Source: Abelmoschus esculentus (lineage: Eukaryota; Streptophyta; Magnoliopsida; Malvales; Malvaceae). Taken from it: a stretch of DNA of 64,000 nucleotides. The DNA lies in contig JAUCBN010000042.1 in assembly GCA_035048815.1 (NCBI GenBank), positions 11,625,501-11,689,500 on the forward strand, given 5' to 3'. The notes under the pieces were generated by a model that ran no database searches, had not been told where the DNA came from, and worked only from the letters and a program-made list of their open reading frames with translations. Positions 12,832 through 23,259 of the stretch are shown piece after piece. The first letter of the stretch is position 1. Each line of letters begins with the position of its first letter. Both the position numbers and the translations under genes were made by a program.

Positions 12832-13120
12832 TGTAAGGGAACCTTCTGAAAAGTTAGTTTTTATGACCGTTGAGAGTTAAATAATATAGCCGTTGGAGAG
12901 GGGTTAATGAAGTGTTGCGTTTTGATGGTTCAAAGAGAAAGAGTGAAACGTTGCGTTTCACTGAGGGAGAGGGTTATTTCCTTGGTTAGCTGTAACCGTT
13001 TTCTTTTGTCGATTTTCTGAATTATGGAATCAGAGTTTTCTCTGGATTTTCTCTCTGTCTTTTCTCTTTCTTAATTCTTGTTAAGTTCTTGTTTTACCAG
13101 AATATTTTCAGGTTGTTACA
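12832..13120 (+). repeat. 3' LTR of the Ty3 chromovirus
   Basis: 289 bases, same length as the 5' LTR, with three transitions between them. Followed by AGACC, the partner of the AAACC target copy. Confidence 0.95.
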
Positions 13121-13564
13121 AGACCTCACTTCCACCAAGTCCATGTTCACCTGCTAAATCCGTTTTTTCTTCTTTGAAAGATGGCAAGAGCTCATTAACC
13201 AAGTTCCCAAATAATGCATCAAATGAAAAATCACCCTACCAGTTAAAATCCAATCATAGAGTTACCCAAAGGAATTCAATGAGAAAACTAAAAAGACTAT
13301 GGCAGTCTTTTTTTTTGCCAATGTCAATCTTTAACTAATGGTATGTTGAACAAATGGTTAGAATCATTACCTTAAAGTCATCAATGTCCAAGATGAGTGA
13401 AAGATTACTAACAGAAGAAGATTTTGACCTCTCTAGCATCTATTTGACAGATTAAAACAAACAAAAGCAACATGAAATCACAACCAAAGTTTTTATTAAT
13501 TGACAGAAAAGAAAAGCCCTAGCAACAATTTAGTTTTGCGAAAAAAGATGATAAAGAAGCACGC

Positions 13565-13830
13565 AGGACAAATGTAGGTTAGTATGCGTAGAGTAGGAGT
13601 TGTAATCCTATCCTAACTATTAGTTTAGTTGTCATCTAATTCTATCTTGGTAAAGGATACGCGTCTTATCCTAGAAGTTAACTACTCAACATAAAACTCC
13701 TTATAAAAGTCTATAAATAGACTTATTTTCTATGTATCAAAATATACAATAGTACATTAATTGCCTTATAAACCCTAAGTAAAATACAACGTTTGGTATT
13801 TTTCTTTGTGGTCCAGAATCTTCTCTGCTA
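13565..13830 (+). repeat. Possible solo LTR remnant (copia-like)
   Basis: The block starts near TGTAGGTTAGTATGCG, holds a TATA-like CTATAAATAGAC, and runs into a region with ATACAACG. Composition and signal order look like a short copia LTR. Ends and target duplication are not resolved. It could instead be the upstream region of the SEC10 source gene, because it lies just 5' of that exon on the minus strand. Confidence 0.3.
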
Positions 13831-15698
13831 AAACTAGAAACAAGTGAGAACACAATACTTTTCTTCGGTTCACAGCTTAGTTACAATTAAATGAATTTTC
13901 ATCTAACAATGATCAATGATTCAACTAAATGTCAAGTGCTATAGTTCTTTCAAAGAAGAAAAACTAAACCATTGCAAAATACATGGAGTAAGTGAATTCA
14001 GGTTTTCCTTATTCTTCTAATGCGTAGCAACAGATTAGGACCATAAAATAAGAAGAAAACAGATTTTTAATCACTTTCTATCACATGGAGTAAGTGACAA
14101 GAATACAGATCAAGACTTGGAAAAAAGAAAAAAAGAAAGTCATAAGCATCCAAGTTACTTAAGCCTAGTGAGTAATTATATTTTAAAATTATACTTATTA
14201 ATACAATTATTTTTTATATTATATTTATTTTGATAAATATTAGTTATATTTTATATAGAAAAAAGAAAATTAATAGTTGAAGAGCACTTAAATGTATCAA
14301 ATGTACACACCGATTCTACTCAAAGTTATGAGAATTTTATAAATATAAAATTAATTAATTTATATATTGTAAAAAGTAAATTTTATTATATATTATTGTA
14401 CGATATATATATATATATATTTGCAATGTAGGTAATCCATGCATTTCCTTATTAAAATGGAATACAATTTATTAATACGGTAATCACTAATAATATTTAT
14501 TTTATATTTGTATATTCTCTAATGTCATACAGTTATTGGTTTTTTTTTTTTTTTACAATGTATCACATAGCTACAGAAATTTTCTAAAACAAAATTTTGT
14601 TATCTTATAGTAGCTTATAATTTATTTAAAAATTTATTGACTATTTATTTATTTTAAAATATTTGTATATTTTTTTAACGAATAAATGAATTTCTTTTTA
14701 TATATATACTTAGTTTTACATAAAAAATTTGATGTGAAATTTGTTTGAGCATTAATGTAATAAAAATTAAAATAAAGAAATAAAATAAGATTTTATAAAA
14801 TCATACTTATATTTTCATATATAAAAATAATATAACTCAACCCAGAAAATCCATTATTAAGTATAATAAAAGTACATATGATCAAAATTAGAGACTATTA
14901 CTTATTTAATTAAATTTAATTATAAACTCAAATATATCATATGACGTACTGAAATCATACCATTAAACGTCAAAATGCATAAAACCGAGACATAAAACAA
15001 TCTATATTTTTACAAAATAAATTTATTCACATAAGTGATTTTTTTAGAACAACTCTTGCAACAATTTTTTAAATACGAAATACTCTACTTGAAATAACAC
15101 AATAAAGTTTTGTGAACAATAAAACAAAATTTTATAATTAATTGAAATTCATAAATGTCAAACATACTTTTGACTTAACAAGTAATTTTTTCGATAATTT
15201 TTCTATTCGTCATCGATTAAACATAAAATTGGATAAAAGACTAAAAATAATAAAATTTTTGTTTTATATTTCATTACTGGAAACAAAAGTTCGATTTTAA
15301 ATAATGAAACAAAAGAATGATTTATCCTTTTAACATTCTTACTTCTTATTGAGATTTAAAATATTGGTTTCAAACAAGAAATAAAAGCTGATTTTAGTAT
15401 ATAATGTTGAACAAATAAAAAACTTACTGGTTTAGTATAGAGACGTCGATTTTTTTTCTGTTCGTCTGGTTGTCTATCAACCACAGCGTTTTAGATTGAA
15501 TTGACCTTTCAAATGATTTCAAACAATTACAAACAAGAGTTAAAATTCAGTTTTTAATTTATAATATTAAACTGATCGAGAACTAACCTTCTTAGATAAA
15601 AAGCATCGGTTTTGACCCGATTTTTTTGACGTGGTTGTTTTTCGACAATAATCGTCTCAGATTCTTTTGACAAACAAAATCAACAATGAAAAAAAAAA
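13831..15698. other. AT-rich intergenic DNA
   Basis: No supported gene. Contains an (AT)n run near 14404-14420 and poly-T tracts. Nothing else is recognisable. Confidence 0.5.
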
Positions 15699-15707
15699 AA
15701 AGAGATT

Positions 15708-16484
15708 AGCATAAAGATAATTTTAACCCTTAATGTTTATAATTTTTTATCATTTTGGCCCTTAATCTTTTTTTTTTGATAAATTTAGCCCTTAACCTAT
15801 ATCTTTTTGACAAATAGCTTAATTTTAACTACCATGATAACTAGATCGTTAAAAATCTAACAATGATGACATATCATGTCATATGCATATGGTAATATAT
15901 TTTAAATAACATGGCATCTAACCTATCAAATATATATATATATGTGAAATATAATTTTATTCTAATATAAAATATAAAATATTCGAATTCAAATAAAATA
16001 TTAAAAAAAATAGTTAAAAATCTAACCTGTCAAAAAATTAAATTCATATATATATATATATGAAATATAATCTTAAAAAAATATGAACATAATTTAATAT
16101 TAATTATTTTTTTAAGGTAGGATTTTGATTCTATCGTAGTTAGAGTTAAGAATGTTTAGTAGTATTTTAATTTAGATTTAATTAATTTTTTAATATTTTA
16201 TTTGAATTTTAATTGTTTTATATTTTATATTAGAATAAAATTATATTTCATATATATATATATATATGTATTTGATAGATTAGATGTCATATTATTTAAA
16301 ATATATTATCATATGCATATGACATGTCATCATTGTTAAATTTCTAACGGTCCAATTATAATGGTAGTTAAAAAATAAGCTATTTGTCAAAAAGATATAA
16401 GTTAAGGGTTAAATTTATCCAAAAAAATTAAGAGTCAAAACGATAAAAATTATAAACATTAAGGGATAAAATTATCTTTATGCC
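15708..16484. mobile_element. 777-bp foldback element with 9-bp target duplication
   Basis: The two halves are inverted repeats over about 300 bases each. The left end reads AGCATAAAGATAATTTTA. The right end in reverse complement reads GGCATAAAGATAATTTTA. Both arms carry TATCTTTTTGACAAATAGCT, AACAATGATGACAT and CATATGCATATG. A perfect 9-bp direct repeat AAAGAGATT (15699-15707 and 16485-16493) flanks it. A 9-bp duplication with long inverted arms is typical of Mutator-type non-autonomous elements. No coding capacity. Confidence 0.85.
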
Positions 16485-17084
16485 AAAGAGATTCATAGAA
16501 ACTTCAAATAGAACACAATAAAGAAAAAAAGGGAATTTAGAGAACCCTAAAATATCCCATTTTTTCTTATTTTTAATTTTAAGGAATAAAGGGGATTTAG
16601 AGAATCTTAAAAATATTATGTTATTTATTTTTTTTAATTTTAACATATATTATTTAAAAATAGAATTCAAATGTATAAGTGATGTGTTAAAAAAATAATG
16701 ACGTGTATTATTTTAAGTAAAGGAAATCATAAATGACATGATAAAAAGGGTCCAAAAAATATTTTTTATATATATATTTGTACTTGGGAGTTGTTTTGGC
16801 GGGTGTTATCCAGGGATTAAAGGGTATTCCATATTTAAAATTTTTCCTTCTATGATAAAAATTAAATGAGCCTCAGAATTATTTTTAAAAATTTAAAGAT
16901 AATTATAAGACAGTATGTGTTTATGTATTTTTTTTTTTTTTTGACATTATACACAACTTGTAAACAAAGTAATTGAATTTAAGTATCTTAAGATGAATAT
17001 TATTTTTTTACGAGCTAATTTATTATGATCGAAATATAATGCATTAGGTTAGAAGAAGAAAAATCTAGAACATATAATACACAA

Positions 17085-17995
17085 CATTGAACATCACAAC
17101 AAAATATAGCGATAAACATCATTAATTTTTTAAATAATTATTAAAATCTTAAAGTCTCGATATACAATTAATCAAATTTAAAAAAAAATAATAAAAATAT
17201 GAAGCTTTTTTACCGCCATATCTATAATCCGACCCAATTAAATAAAATTACATCTTTATTTTTCACATAATTTTTTCTTATAAATTGTTTAACTTTTTTC
17301 ATGTATGGTCCTTTTATGATCTAAAGTGTTTAATTTTAAGAAAATGTTCAAATTATATTTAGTTTACAATAATGATTATAAATCATTATTGTAATAAGGA
17401 TATTTTTCTCGTTTAATAAAATTAGCGATTTTTATTAAAAAATATTTTCTTATAAATTAAAATTTACATATCATTATCTTTTTCTTTATACTTCGTATAC
17501 ATCCACAATATCAAAACTAAACCTTATTACGAGACCGAATAATTTAATTATTATATTAATAAGTAAAAATATATGGTTAAGATGTTTTAAAATTAAATTA
17601 CATACAACAATATAAATCAAATCTGGGGATATTGGAGTAGAAATCGAGAGAATTTGGGTTGTTAATTCTAAGATTTTTAACGTATTATAATTAATTATTA
17701 TATATATTTTTTAATTCGTGTGTTAAATTTTTGAGTGTTTTTTTAATAATTTTATTTATTAATATATTAAAATTAATATATAAGGTGGGAGGAAGAAAAT
17801 GATTTAAATTTTTTTTCTTTTAATAAAATTTTACATGAAAAATAAAGATGACGTGATTTTATTTAAGATGGTGAGAATAATTTATGAAAAAAAAAATCTA
17901 ATTTTATTTTAAAATTTAATTAATTATATGTTAAGTATTTAAGATTTTAATAATTATTTAAAAATTATTAAAAATTAATATTATTCAACGGTGTA
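17085..17995. repeat. Large foldback element, arms about 170 bp
   Basis: The left arm (TAATTTTTTAAATAATTATT, then AAAATCTTAAA, then ACATCTTTATTTTTCA) reappears in reverse complement in the right arm at about 17820-17985. The outer ends carry CATTGAACA and, reversed, ACCGTTGAATA, recalling the small element at 805-1020. The middle is AT-rich and non-coding. Target duplication not resolved. Confidence 0.55.
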
Positions 17996-18084
17996 TTGCA
18001 ATACTAGTATTTAAGTCGGTGGCTCAATTATTTGAATCATATCTAAGTCAGGTATTTTTTTAATGTAGGTCAGAAAAAAAAAAT

Positions 18085-18560
18085 AACCCCAAGTGCCTTC
18101 AAACTTTTTGAAGGTTTAGGGTTCAAGTGTAAGAGTTTAGAATTTAGGTTTTATCATAAAAATTTATGACTAAAATTTAGGGTTTAAGATTAGATGGTTA
18201 AGGATTTAAGATTTAATTTATGAACATTTTAAAATCTAAATTCTAACCGCATCCCTAAATTTAAAACTTAAACACTTCAACCCTAAGGATTAGACCCTAA
18301 AAATCTATAACCTTAAAATAAATAAGTAAAAATTATCTACCTCTTTATCATACCTCCACTCATCCCTTTTGTTGAAAATTTTTAAAAAATGAATTTTTAA
18401 CTCTAACCTTTATTTTCTATATCCTAAATTCAAAACCATACACCCTAAAAAATACACCCTACCCTTAATTCCCTAAATTTAACCATAACCCCTAACCTTG
18501 AACCTTAAACCTATACTCTAAACCCTTTAATTTGAAGCGAAGGCATAAATGAAGACATAG
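18085..18560. repeat. Inverted, degenerate TTTAGGG-like repeats
   Basis: The left half is rich in GGTTTAGGGTT-type words and the right half in AACCCTAAA and CCCTAAATTTAACC. The ends CTTCAAACTTTTTGAAGG and TTTGAAGCGAAGGC can pair partly. The units are too degenerate and of both orientations, so this is a foldback-like tract, not a telomere. Confidence 0.4.
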
Positions 18561-18935
18561 AAAAAAAGTAGACGATTTGTACCCACAATAAATGGCTTAT
18601 AAAAAATAAATTTTTTTGATAAAATAAGGATAATAATCTTATTAATTATTCAAACTCGATGTGAGTACGACATTAACATCAACATCATCATGTAATAAAG
18701 ATATCACCTCATCGGAAGTGAATGTAAAATAACAAATAATGACCCTTAATTATAATTCATAAAGAAATAACGGAATGCCTTCATGACATGTTAGGATGCA
18801 GACATAAGCCTGGAGCATGAACCAATGGAGAAATAAACAGCTTATTATTCATGTCTAATTCCATTTTCTAGTACAATATACTCGAGAGGTATATGCATAA
18901 AACTGTTCCTTTCTCTTGCTTAGTAAAGGGCACTG

Positions 18936-21056
18936 CTAAACCTGGCCTGTGAGTTCAACCCCTTCATCATGCTCTATTTTTTGGCTCTGGAGAGACTTGA
19001 ATGTATAAAACTTTGCGCAGATCAAGTAGTATATAAAGTTTAGAGCTTGCAAAACTGTGAGCAACCAATAATAATACTCCAACTTCCCCTTATTCAAGTT
19101 CTTGTTGGGAAGCCAGTCGGTATACTTGTGGACTAGTGTAACCAAAAGTGTGCTGATGTAGTCACCAGCTGAAATGGATGTCCAGAACAAGGCTGTTGCA
19201 GTGCTCCTCATGCTCTCAGGAGCTTGGTTATAGAAAAATTCGAGGTGACCGATAACCATGAAAGACTCTGCTATACCGTGAAGGCTATACTGCGGCACGA
19301 GCCAAAATACAGAGATGGGAATTGTGGATTTTGGGGTGTCGATCAGGCCATTGGCCAAGGCCACATGTTTTCTCTTCTTTTCGACGAATCCGGCTACAAG
19401 AGTTGCTAGAATTGAGATGAAAAGGCCTGTAGCCATCCGCTGCAAAACGTTTATGCCCCGGTCGAGCCCTGTGAACCGGCGGGCAATGTGAACCAATATA
19501 CGATCGTATATGACTATCATGATGAGCATCGACATCATATTGAAGACTGTCATGGAAGCGGAGGGAATCTGGAAAGACTTGGTCAGGTGTTTGTTCATTG
19601 TGTTGGCTTGTTGCACGGAAAATGTGTTCTGTTGAGCCGTGGATGTAGCAAACAGAATACCAGCTGCCCAAATTGGTAGCATTCTGACAATGCATTTTAG
19701 TTCTTCAACTCTATGGACAGTGTTAAGTCTCCAAAAATTGAGTTTTTCTGATGATTTCACATCATCTTCTTCGGTCACAATGGCAGCCTTATCCAGAAAC
19801 CTGCATTATGCACAATGTAATATATGTTCGTATTTTTTCTAGTCATTTGAAAACACACATCCCAGATAAAATTGCTTAAACTCAGATTTTATAGGATGAA
19901 TATCATCCTCTAAGACCAGTAGTTGGGTTCCAATCGGTTACTTATATCGAATTGAAGCTAGTGGCAACGGCAACTTACTTGAATTGTTTTGTATGATGAA
20001 GCAGTCCGTCAGTGGAAATAGAGGCATCAAGCTCCTCGTTGACATACAAAAGCTTAGGATTAGAAACCAATGGGATCTTTCTCTTCCTAAAGGCAGCAAC
20101 ACAGACTTGTACGATACGAGTGTAAGGACTTCCGGCAGGATCCAGATTTCTGTAAAGAGGGTAACCCATAAGGAACACGATTATGGAAAAAGCCATGGCT
20201 ATGGTCGGAATTCCGAGTCCCCAGCTCCATCCTACATGGTCTTGAATATACACGAGCACGGTTGCTGCTATCAGTATTGCGATTCCCAATGCAAAGTAAT
20301 ACCAATTAAAGAAGACCCAGGTTTTCTTAGGATGCCTAGGATCCTCCTCAACGAATTGCTCAGCCCCATACGCCGCCACGCATGGCCGGATCCCACCGGA
20401 TCCCAAGGCTGCCAGCAGAAGAGCCAGGTAGAGAATACCCTTTTGACTCCCGTTGGCTTCTTGGCAAACTTGGTTTCCTTCACATGGAGGTGGCCGGAGA
20501 TGTGGCAATGCTGCTGAGAGGGTTAGGACTATCATTCCCTGCTTATCACAACACGTCAGATTATATTATTTTTAACCGATAAGAAAAATGCTGTAAAGTT
20601 AATGCCAGCTATTTTGAGTTTTTACCATTAGGTATATGGATGATGCAACCGTGATGGTCCAGAATTTGCCGGCATATGAATCGGCAATGAAGGCCCCAAG
20701 CAATGGCGTCAAGCTCGATGTACCATTGAAGTTGGTGACGGTGTTGGCTGCTTTCGTTAATGGCATGTGAAGCTGGTTTGTCAAGTAGTTAACCATGTTT
20801 TTACTGAATCCCACCATAGCTAATTTCTCGCATATCTCATTTACTGCAAATAGACGATCGAGTAAATAAGATTTAACAAAAAAAGAAAAACAAATCCATG
20901 GTTCCATTTCCAACAGCAGTCAAAAAGCTTACCTATGATGAAGGGCATTGTCCTAATGCCACCCTTGTTGTTTTCGACAACTGTCTTGCTCTGCTGATCA
21001 TCACCATTTTCGGAAGCACCAAAGTTATCTTTGTTCTCCAGAGTTGCAGTCGCCAT
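18936..21056 (-). CDS. NRT1/PTR family transporter, NPF3.1-like
   Basis: NPF proteins are proton-coupled membrane transporters of nitrate, nitrite, peptides or hormones; NPF3.1 has been linked to nitrite and gibberellin. The four exons are 21056-20933, 20843-20626, 20538-19979 and 19800-18936. All introns are GT-AG and phases agree, giving 588 residues, normal for the family. The start MATATLENKDNFG is followed by a hydrophilic tail, then FIIVNEICEKLAMVGF with the family ExxEK motif in the first helix (E44, E47, K48). Other family blocks are GTSSLTPLLGAFIADSYAG, LGSGGIRPCVAAYGAEQF, the loop FLDKAAIVTEED, and QAPESMRSTATALFW near the C-terminus. The hydrophobic pattern fits twelve helices. No stop or frameshift is seen. 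The closest recalled relative is Arabidopsis NPF3.1. The substrate cannot be read from sequence. Confidence 0.95.
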
Positions 21057-23259
21057 AGCTCTAAGTTTTGAAGGCTACCCTATTTCTCCAACGTACTATA
21101 TTTTACCACTAATTTCAACTGAACTCTTTGTTCATTACTGCGATTCACATGTGACGGTGAACTTTGGTCATAAGGAAGAAGAAATAGAAACTCAGAAAGG
21201 AAAACGTTCCTTCCAGGTCTAGCCTTGCCTGAATATCTATCTGTTCCTGGGATCAAAGCCTACAAATAGGTGTTGTTTCTTCCTTATTAATTAATTAATG
21301 GGTTAACTACTATATTAGTCATCAAACTATTACATTTTTTCCTAGTTTGGTCACAAATTATTTTTTTAATAAAATTGTCACTAAAGTAACGTTATTTTTT
21401 TATATTTTAATCATCTGACGTTAAAAAACTAATGAAAATGTTGATGTGGATTTTTTTATAATTTTTCTTTTTCGTATATTATTTTTCTTTTAAACTTATT
21501 CGGTAAATAAAGTGTTGATACGTGCCACCAAACTATTATTTAAAAATATAATATGTAGAAGAGAGAGAGAAAATTACTCAATAAATCATTGTTAGTTTTT
21601 TTTACGGTCGATGATTAAAATAAGAAAAAAATATAATATTAATGATAGGTTGAAATAATTGTTCGATAACTACCGACAAAGTTGAAACTACATAAGGTGG
21701 AGAAGAGCGCCCCTGAAGAATTTTTTTACTTTTATCCATTATTTAATTTTTTAAATAGTTTATTTATGAATTTACCCCGATTTAAAATATTAATGTTTTG
21801 TCTTCTAACTTCAAATTTTGACTTCGTCTCAAACTATTAGTATAATTAGGGATGAAGCCGTACATAGGGTGGGAGAGATTATTACCCCTCCCAAATTTTT
21901 TAGTATAATTGTATTTTTAACCTCTTTTAGTTTAAATGTTATTAAATAAGGGTTTTTATCCCTCCTAATTTTTAATTTAAAATTTTAATAAATTTTTTCC
22001 CTCTTAACATTGAATCCCCTTGGTATATACCTTTACTTAATTTGTTTGCGTTGACTTTGCATTATTGAGAAATTATAGTGGCCTTGACCATATTTTAATC
22101 TCCGTTGTAGATGTGGATCCAAGGCCTTGTTCTTTAGTGTCCTAAAATATATCGTAAATGTATTGGTATTCTGTTTTATTTTCATTTTTATTTGTCTTCA
22201 ACCAGGAGACGGGAATATTTGGGAGTTAGATGATTACAGCCAGTGCATGAGGGGAAACACTAAACACGAATTCCTCTTGTCTGGTCTGGTCTAGTCTGGT
22301 CTTTTTTTTTTCTTTTTTTCTTTTTTTTTTCTGGTGTGCCTGTAACGATTTATTATTTCTGGAATTATTGATGTAATGAACTAGAAATCCAAAATGAAGT
22401 CGATTATTGAGTAGTATGATATCTCATTACATTTTACAAGTGTAGTATAGTATTTTCAGGAAGGAACATTTATTATTTACCCATCAACGATTTTTTTGTT
22501 AAAATTCAAATTATAAAAAATTTATCGGGACGGAAAAATTAAAATATTTTTTGATCGACTTTTATTTGATGGTGAAGGATGGAGATCGATGTTTGAGAAA
22601 CTAAAAGATTTTTGATTGGTTTTTAAACTTTTAAGAATTTTTTGATAAAATAAAATTCGAATTCAGATTTAAGGGATTTAGACAAAATGATTGAGGAAAT
22701 TTAGGGGAAAAGTAAACACCATATAAAATTGTTTGGAATTAAAGGTGATAATTTTTTTTAATGTTTAAATTTTAATGACAAAAAAATTAATATTTAGGTT
22801 TCAGTAATTAAATTAATATTTTAACACTTTAATAATCAAAATAGGTTTAAAAGAAAATTATGTAATACTCCTTTAAAGTTTAAAAGTTAAAAAGTTAAAG
22901 TTTAATTTTTTTGATGTTGAAGCCAGTAACAAGTTAAGAAGTTTTAAAATAAAATCGGTGATCAATGTTTAATTTATCCAATTTTAAAGTGAGCAAATAA
23001 AAATTAAAAAAATACAAAACTTAATCTATTCTGTTTCAAAACTAATAACCACCGAAAACATAAAATATCTAGAAAGTTGTGGACCAAAACTTAATTTATC
23101 TAATTTCAAATAGGTCCTTTAAAGTAAATAAATCACAAGTATAAGGGACAAAACTTAATTTGTAGATTTTTTAAACCAATAAGGATTTCAAAAACAAATA
23201 AAAATTAACATTTCGTAAGGTTGGATTGTAAATGATATGTTGTATTATCTAATATATCT
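21057..23259. other. Upstream region of the NPF gene and intergenic DNA
   Basis: The first ~200 bases should hold the NPF promoter and 5' leader, but no convincing TATA box was found. Near 22278-22300 there is a TCTGG/TCTAG pentamer run followed by poly-T. The block near 21305-21660 looks like a decayed MITE, but its ends are not clear. No gene seen. Confidence 0.4.

Larger units (their letters stand above)
7831..13120 (+). mobile_element. Complete Ty3/gypsy chromovirus (short LTRs, Reina-like)
   Basis: Two 289-base direct repeats (7831-8119 and 12832-13120) start TGTAAG and end GTTACA. They flank gag, protease, RT, RNase H, integrase and a C-terminal chromodomain, in the Ty3 order. The flanks are AAACC (7826-7830) and AGACC (13121-13125), a 5-bp target duplication with one mismatch. 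The total is 5290 bp. Short LTRs, small size and the chromodomain point to the Reina branch; the branch is inferred, not aligned. The LTRs differ at three positions, all transitions, so the insertion is fairly recent. It interrupts the SEC10 fragment, whose frame rejoins when the element and one target copy are removed. Confidence 0.95.
7742..13439 (-). pseudogene. SEC10: Exocyst SEC10 5' fragment, split by a retrotransposon
   Basis: SEC10 is a subunit of the exocyst, which tethers secretory vesicles to the plasma membrane. On the minus strand one exon (13439-13371) reads M-L-E-R-S-K-S-S-S-V then LILDIDDFK, and ends at a GTAATG donor. After an AG acceptor the next exon starts at 13235 with GDFSFDALFGNLVNELLPSF and runs to about 13126. 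The Ty3 insertion follows. The same frame resumes at 7830 with SNGHVHASSDATKFA, then GLLTPLFPEVDS at about 7742. These blocks match the recalled N-terminus of plant SEC10. An in-frame TAA at 7776-7778 falls where a Gln codon is expected. The remaining ~700 residues of the ~830-residue protein are absent. It is therefore a gene fragment, dead from both the stop and the truncation; the insertion came later or independently. Confidence 0.85.

Noticed and set aside
19984..20517. 177-codon plus-strand open frame
   Set aside because: It lies opposite the large third exon of the NPF transporter and has no domain-like sequence; a shadow of the real gene, as are the frames at 19285-19695 and 20382-20582.
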